This document shows positions 28,003 to 29,649 of a stretch of DNA of 29,649 nt, piece by piece. The notes beneath the pieces are model-generated. The model ran no database searches. It was not told the DNA's origin and saw only the letters and a program-made list of their open reading frames with translations. A program made the translations under genes and the position numbers. The stretch spans positions 1 through 29,649 of the forward strand of contig CABUDS010000028.1 of NCBI GenBank assembly GCA_902490405.1, read 5' to 3'. Origin of the DNA: an uncultured Collinsella sp. (GTDB lineage Bacteria; Actinomycetota; Coriobacteriia; Coriobacteriales; Coriobacteriaceae). How positions within the stretch are numbered: position 1 is the first letter of the stretch; every line of letters starts with the position of its first letter.

Positions 28003-29250
28003 CTACCGTTCGTTAATATAGGTACGATGCGGAAACTTTAGACCCGGGAACAGCTTGCTCGCCAGCTCGCAGAAATAACCGTCCGTCATGCTTGCGATGT
28101 AATCGACGACGGCCTGATCCTTGTCGTCCTGCCAGGCATAGGTGCGATCGTAGTAGGAAAGCTGCTGCTCAATGCGCGAAACATGATGCTTAAAGATGTA
28201 AGAGAACTCGTCGCCTTTATTTAGATCCTGCAGGCAACGGTCGTAGAGCTTTTCGAAGGCCTCACGCAACTCTGCCTCAGAATCGCCTTCGATACCGCCC
28301 TTGCTATAGATCTTCTCGTAGTTCTCGCGCTTGGCTCGACGAATTTCCTCAAACAGGCCCTCGCTCATCTCGATGCGCGGCTTACCATAGCTATGCTCAA
28401 CGATATCGATGGAAGCGTGCGTGAGGATCCAGCTGTTATAGGCGCCGCCCCGACCATCGTCAAAAGCGTCGGGCGAAAGCAGACCCGCCGCGATCGCATC
28501 CTGACGGTCACGACCGACGTAGGCAAGAATATCCGAGATGCGAACGACGCAGCCCTCGAGCGTCATGGGACGCAGGTGCCCAATGGCGCCATAGCCCGTG
28601 GCGATGCAGTCCTCGACCGCCTGATCGAACTGGTCAAAGGAGCCCATATCCGACAATTCAAACACGCGCTGCTCGTACTCGCCGTTATGGCATAGCACGC
28701 CGTCGAGCGTCTGGAGTGACACGTTACGGCCGTACAGCGCGTCGAGCACGCGGACCGACTGCACGTTATGGAAAAAATAACGCCCCGTACGCTCGTGGTA
28801 GATATCGTTGAGGAATCGCTCACCGGCATGGCCGAAAGGCGTGTGTCCCAAGTCGTGGCCCAGGCCAATCGCCTCGATCAGATCGCAATTGAGCCCCAGG
28901 GCGCGACCAATATCGCGCGCAATGCGGGAGACAAGCTGCACGTGCAAACCGCGGCGTGACAGATCGTCATTGCTACGGAAGCTAAAGACCTGCGTTTTGC
29001 CTGCATAACGGGTGTACGCAGGAAGATGAAGTATCTTTTCGGTATCGCGCATAAACGCCGGACGCATAAGCGTGCCTTTGTCGGCGGCGCGATCAATACG
29101 ACGAATGACCTGATCGTCGTTGCAACGATACGGGTTAACATAGCCCGAAGCACGATCGGTGGCAATGCGCTCGAAAAGTTCGGGCGACAACGCCGAGGGA
29201 ATACGGTCCATGCGCGCCTTAATGACGGCCGTTTCTTGATTAGTTGCCAT
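28003..29250 (-). CDS. dgt: dGTPase-like HD-domain triphosphohydrolase
   Basis: 415-aa HD hydrolase resembling deoxyguanosinetriphosphate triphosphohydrolase, which releases triphosphate from dNTPs. The metal site is visible: H103 in RRGLHVQLVSRIAR, H132/D133 in GLGHDLGHTPFGHAGE and a later Asp in VVRISDILAYVGRD. FRSNDDLSRRGLH after KTQVF and the FHNVQSVRVLDAL segment fit the dGTPase family better than cyclic-dinucleotide HD proteins. Exact nucleotide preference cannot be read from the sequence. AAGGAG lies 6 nt before the ATG at 29248-29250. It starts 31 bp after the prepilin-peptidase-like gene and ends 60 bp before rarA, with a small CGAAC/GTTCG hairpin (27999-28012) at its stop. Confidence 0.88.
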   Translation of the reverse strand: MATNQETAVIKARMDRIPSALSPELFERIATDRASGYVNPYRCNDDQVIRRIDRAADKGTLMRPAFMRDTEKILHLPAYTRYAGKTQVFSFRSNDDLSRRGLHVQLVSRIARDIGRALGLNCDLIEAIGLGHDLGHTPFGHAGERFLNDIYHERTGRYFFHNVQSVRVLDALYGRNVSLQTLDGVLCHNGEYEQRVFELSDMGSFDQFDQAVEDCIATGYGAIGHLRPMTLEGCVVRISDILAYVGRDRQDAIAAGLLSPDAFDDGRGGAYNSWILTHASIDIVEHSYGKPRIEMSEGLFEEIRRAKRENYEKIYSKGGIEGDSEAELREAFEKLYDRCLQDLNKGDEFSYIFKHHVSRIEQQLSYYDRTYAWQDDKDQAVVDYIASMTDGYFCELASKLFPGLKFPHRTYINER

Positions 29251-29281
29251 GGCATGCTCCTTAAGAAGGATGCGCAATCGG

Positions 29282-29649
29282 TTACAAAGTGCAGCCCACA
29301 ACCTCGATTATGGCAAAAATCGGCACCAAAAACGGGAGCAATGGCAAGGAGCGCGATTTTGTGATGAGGCAGGAGAGGGCAAGGACCAGGAGCGCGGCGG
29401 CAAATGCCACGATGCCACCCATAGGGTCGAGCGTGCAAAGCGCGAAAAGTGCCTTAGCATCTCCCATGCCGATGCCCGGGATTTGGCGAAGACGACGCCA
29501 GAGGGACTCAGTCAGAACGAGAGCAAGATACACGATGACGGCAAGACCTGCGTGGTCAAGCGTTGTGTTCAAACCGAGGTCGAGCCAAACGCCCGCAAAC
29601 GCCGCCACGGCGCACGCGCCAGCAAGCTCATTGGGAAACAGCCGCTCAC
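29282..29649 (-). CDS. Prepilin-peptidase-like A24 membrane protease, 5' end beyond window
   Basis: Partial gene; the open frame runs to the right edge. Hydrophobic helices surround the A24 motif IGMGDAKALFAL, with the second catalytic Asp in GxGD. Near the edge the frame reads ERLFPNELAG, resembling the segment after the first catalytic Asp in type IV prepilin peptidases (D..xRIPN), so the first Asp probably lies just outside. The family cleaves and methylates pilin-type signal peptides or, in archaeal and Tad types, only cleaves. A GTG at 29606-29608 gives an internal 108-aa frame, but the motif upstream of it argues for a longer protein. It precedes dgt by 31 bp. Confidence 0.78.
   Translation of the reverse strand, partial: ERLFPNELAGACAVAAFAGVWLDLGLNTTLDHAGLAVIVYLALVLTESLWRRLRQIPGIGMGDAKALFALCTLDPMGGIVAFAAALLVLALSCLITKSRSLPLLPFLVPIFAIIEVVGCTL

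Noticed and set aside
29282..29608. A complete 108-aa protein starting at GTG 29608
   Set aside because: The frame stays open to the edge and carries an ERLFPNELAG segment typical of the A24 N-terminal motif, so the gene is longer and cut by the window.

Overview
The window is a high-GC, gene-dense stretch of bacterial chromosome. The proteins point to an anaerobic gut actinobacterium of the Coriobacteriia, most likely Collinsella or a close relative. This is inferred from protein character, codon use and gene set, not from a database match. Almost everything is on the minus strand. The only plus-strand genes are an RpiR-family regulator and a 79-residue membrane protein. No CRISPR array, insertion sequence, rRNA or prophage gene was seen.

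Region 1 (1-9635) starts with the 5' half of a tRNA-Glu(CUC) and its promoter, then the CCA-adding enzyme. A complete sugar phosphotransferase module follows: two PfkB-family 1-phosphofructokinase paralogues, Enzyme I (ptsI), HPr (ptsH), a fructose-type EIIBCA permease (fruA) and a divergently transcribed RpiR/MurR-type regulator. The fruA/rpiR intergenic region holds several nested inverted repeats that look like operators, one of them inside the predicted fruA promoter. The 507-bp gap between ptsH and fruA holds a large symmetrical foldback with a perfect 30-bp inverted repeat, the most conspicuous non-coding structure in the window.

Region 2 (9695-14792) is a tight seven-gene housekeeping run read leftwards: efp, an Asp23-family protein, nusB, xseB, tlyA, nadK and recN. 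Genes overlap or are separated by a few bases, and nusB starts with TTG. A consensus -10 lies upstream of efp. recN converges on rpiR across an 11-bp-stem hairpin.

Region 3 (14952-22890) contains a peptidase of the aminopeptidase P family, then a second tight run read leftwards: alaS, ruvX, mltG, yqeG, aroK and an aroB homologue. The aroB homologue keeps the family outline but has lost nearly all recognisable catalytic and metal-binding residues, next to an intact-looking shikimate kinase.

Region 4 (22891-29649) holds the small plus-strand membrane protein gene, which sits between an AI-2E-family permease and that permease's likely terminator. A four-gene run follows (DUF948 membrane protein, RsbW-like protein, SigB/SigF-type sigma factor, AI-2E-family permease), then rarA, a dGTPase-like HD hydrolase and a prepilin-peptidase-like gene cut by the window edge. 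The RsbW-like protein appears to lack the ATP-binding boxes of a working anti-sigma kinase.

The best candidates for undescribed biology are the degenerate AroB next to AroK, the sigma locus with an apparently ATP-blind RsbW, the foldback at about 6096-6301, and the Cys-for-Gly change shared by both PfkB paralogues.
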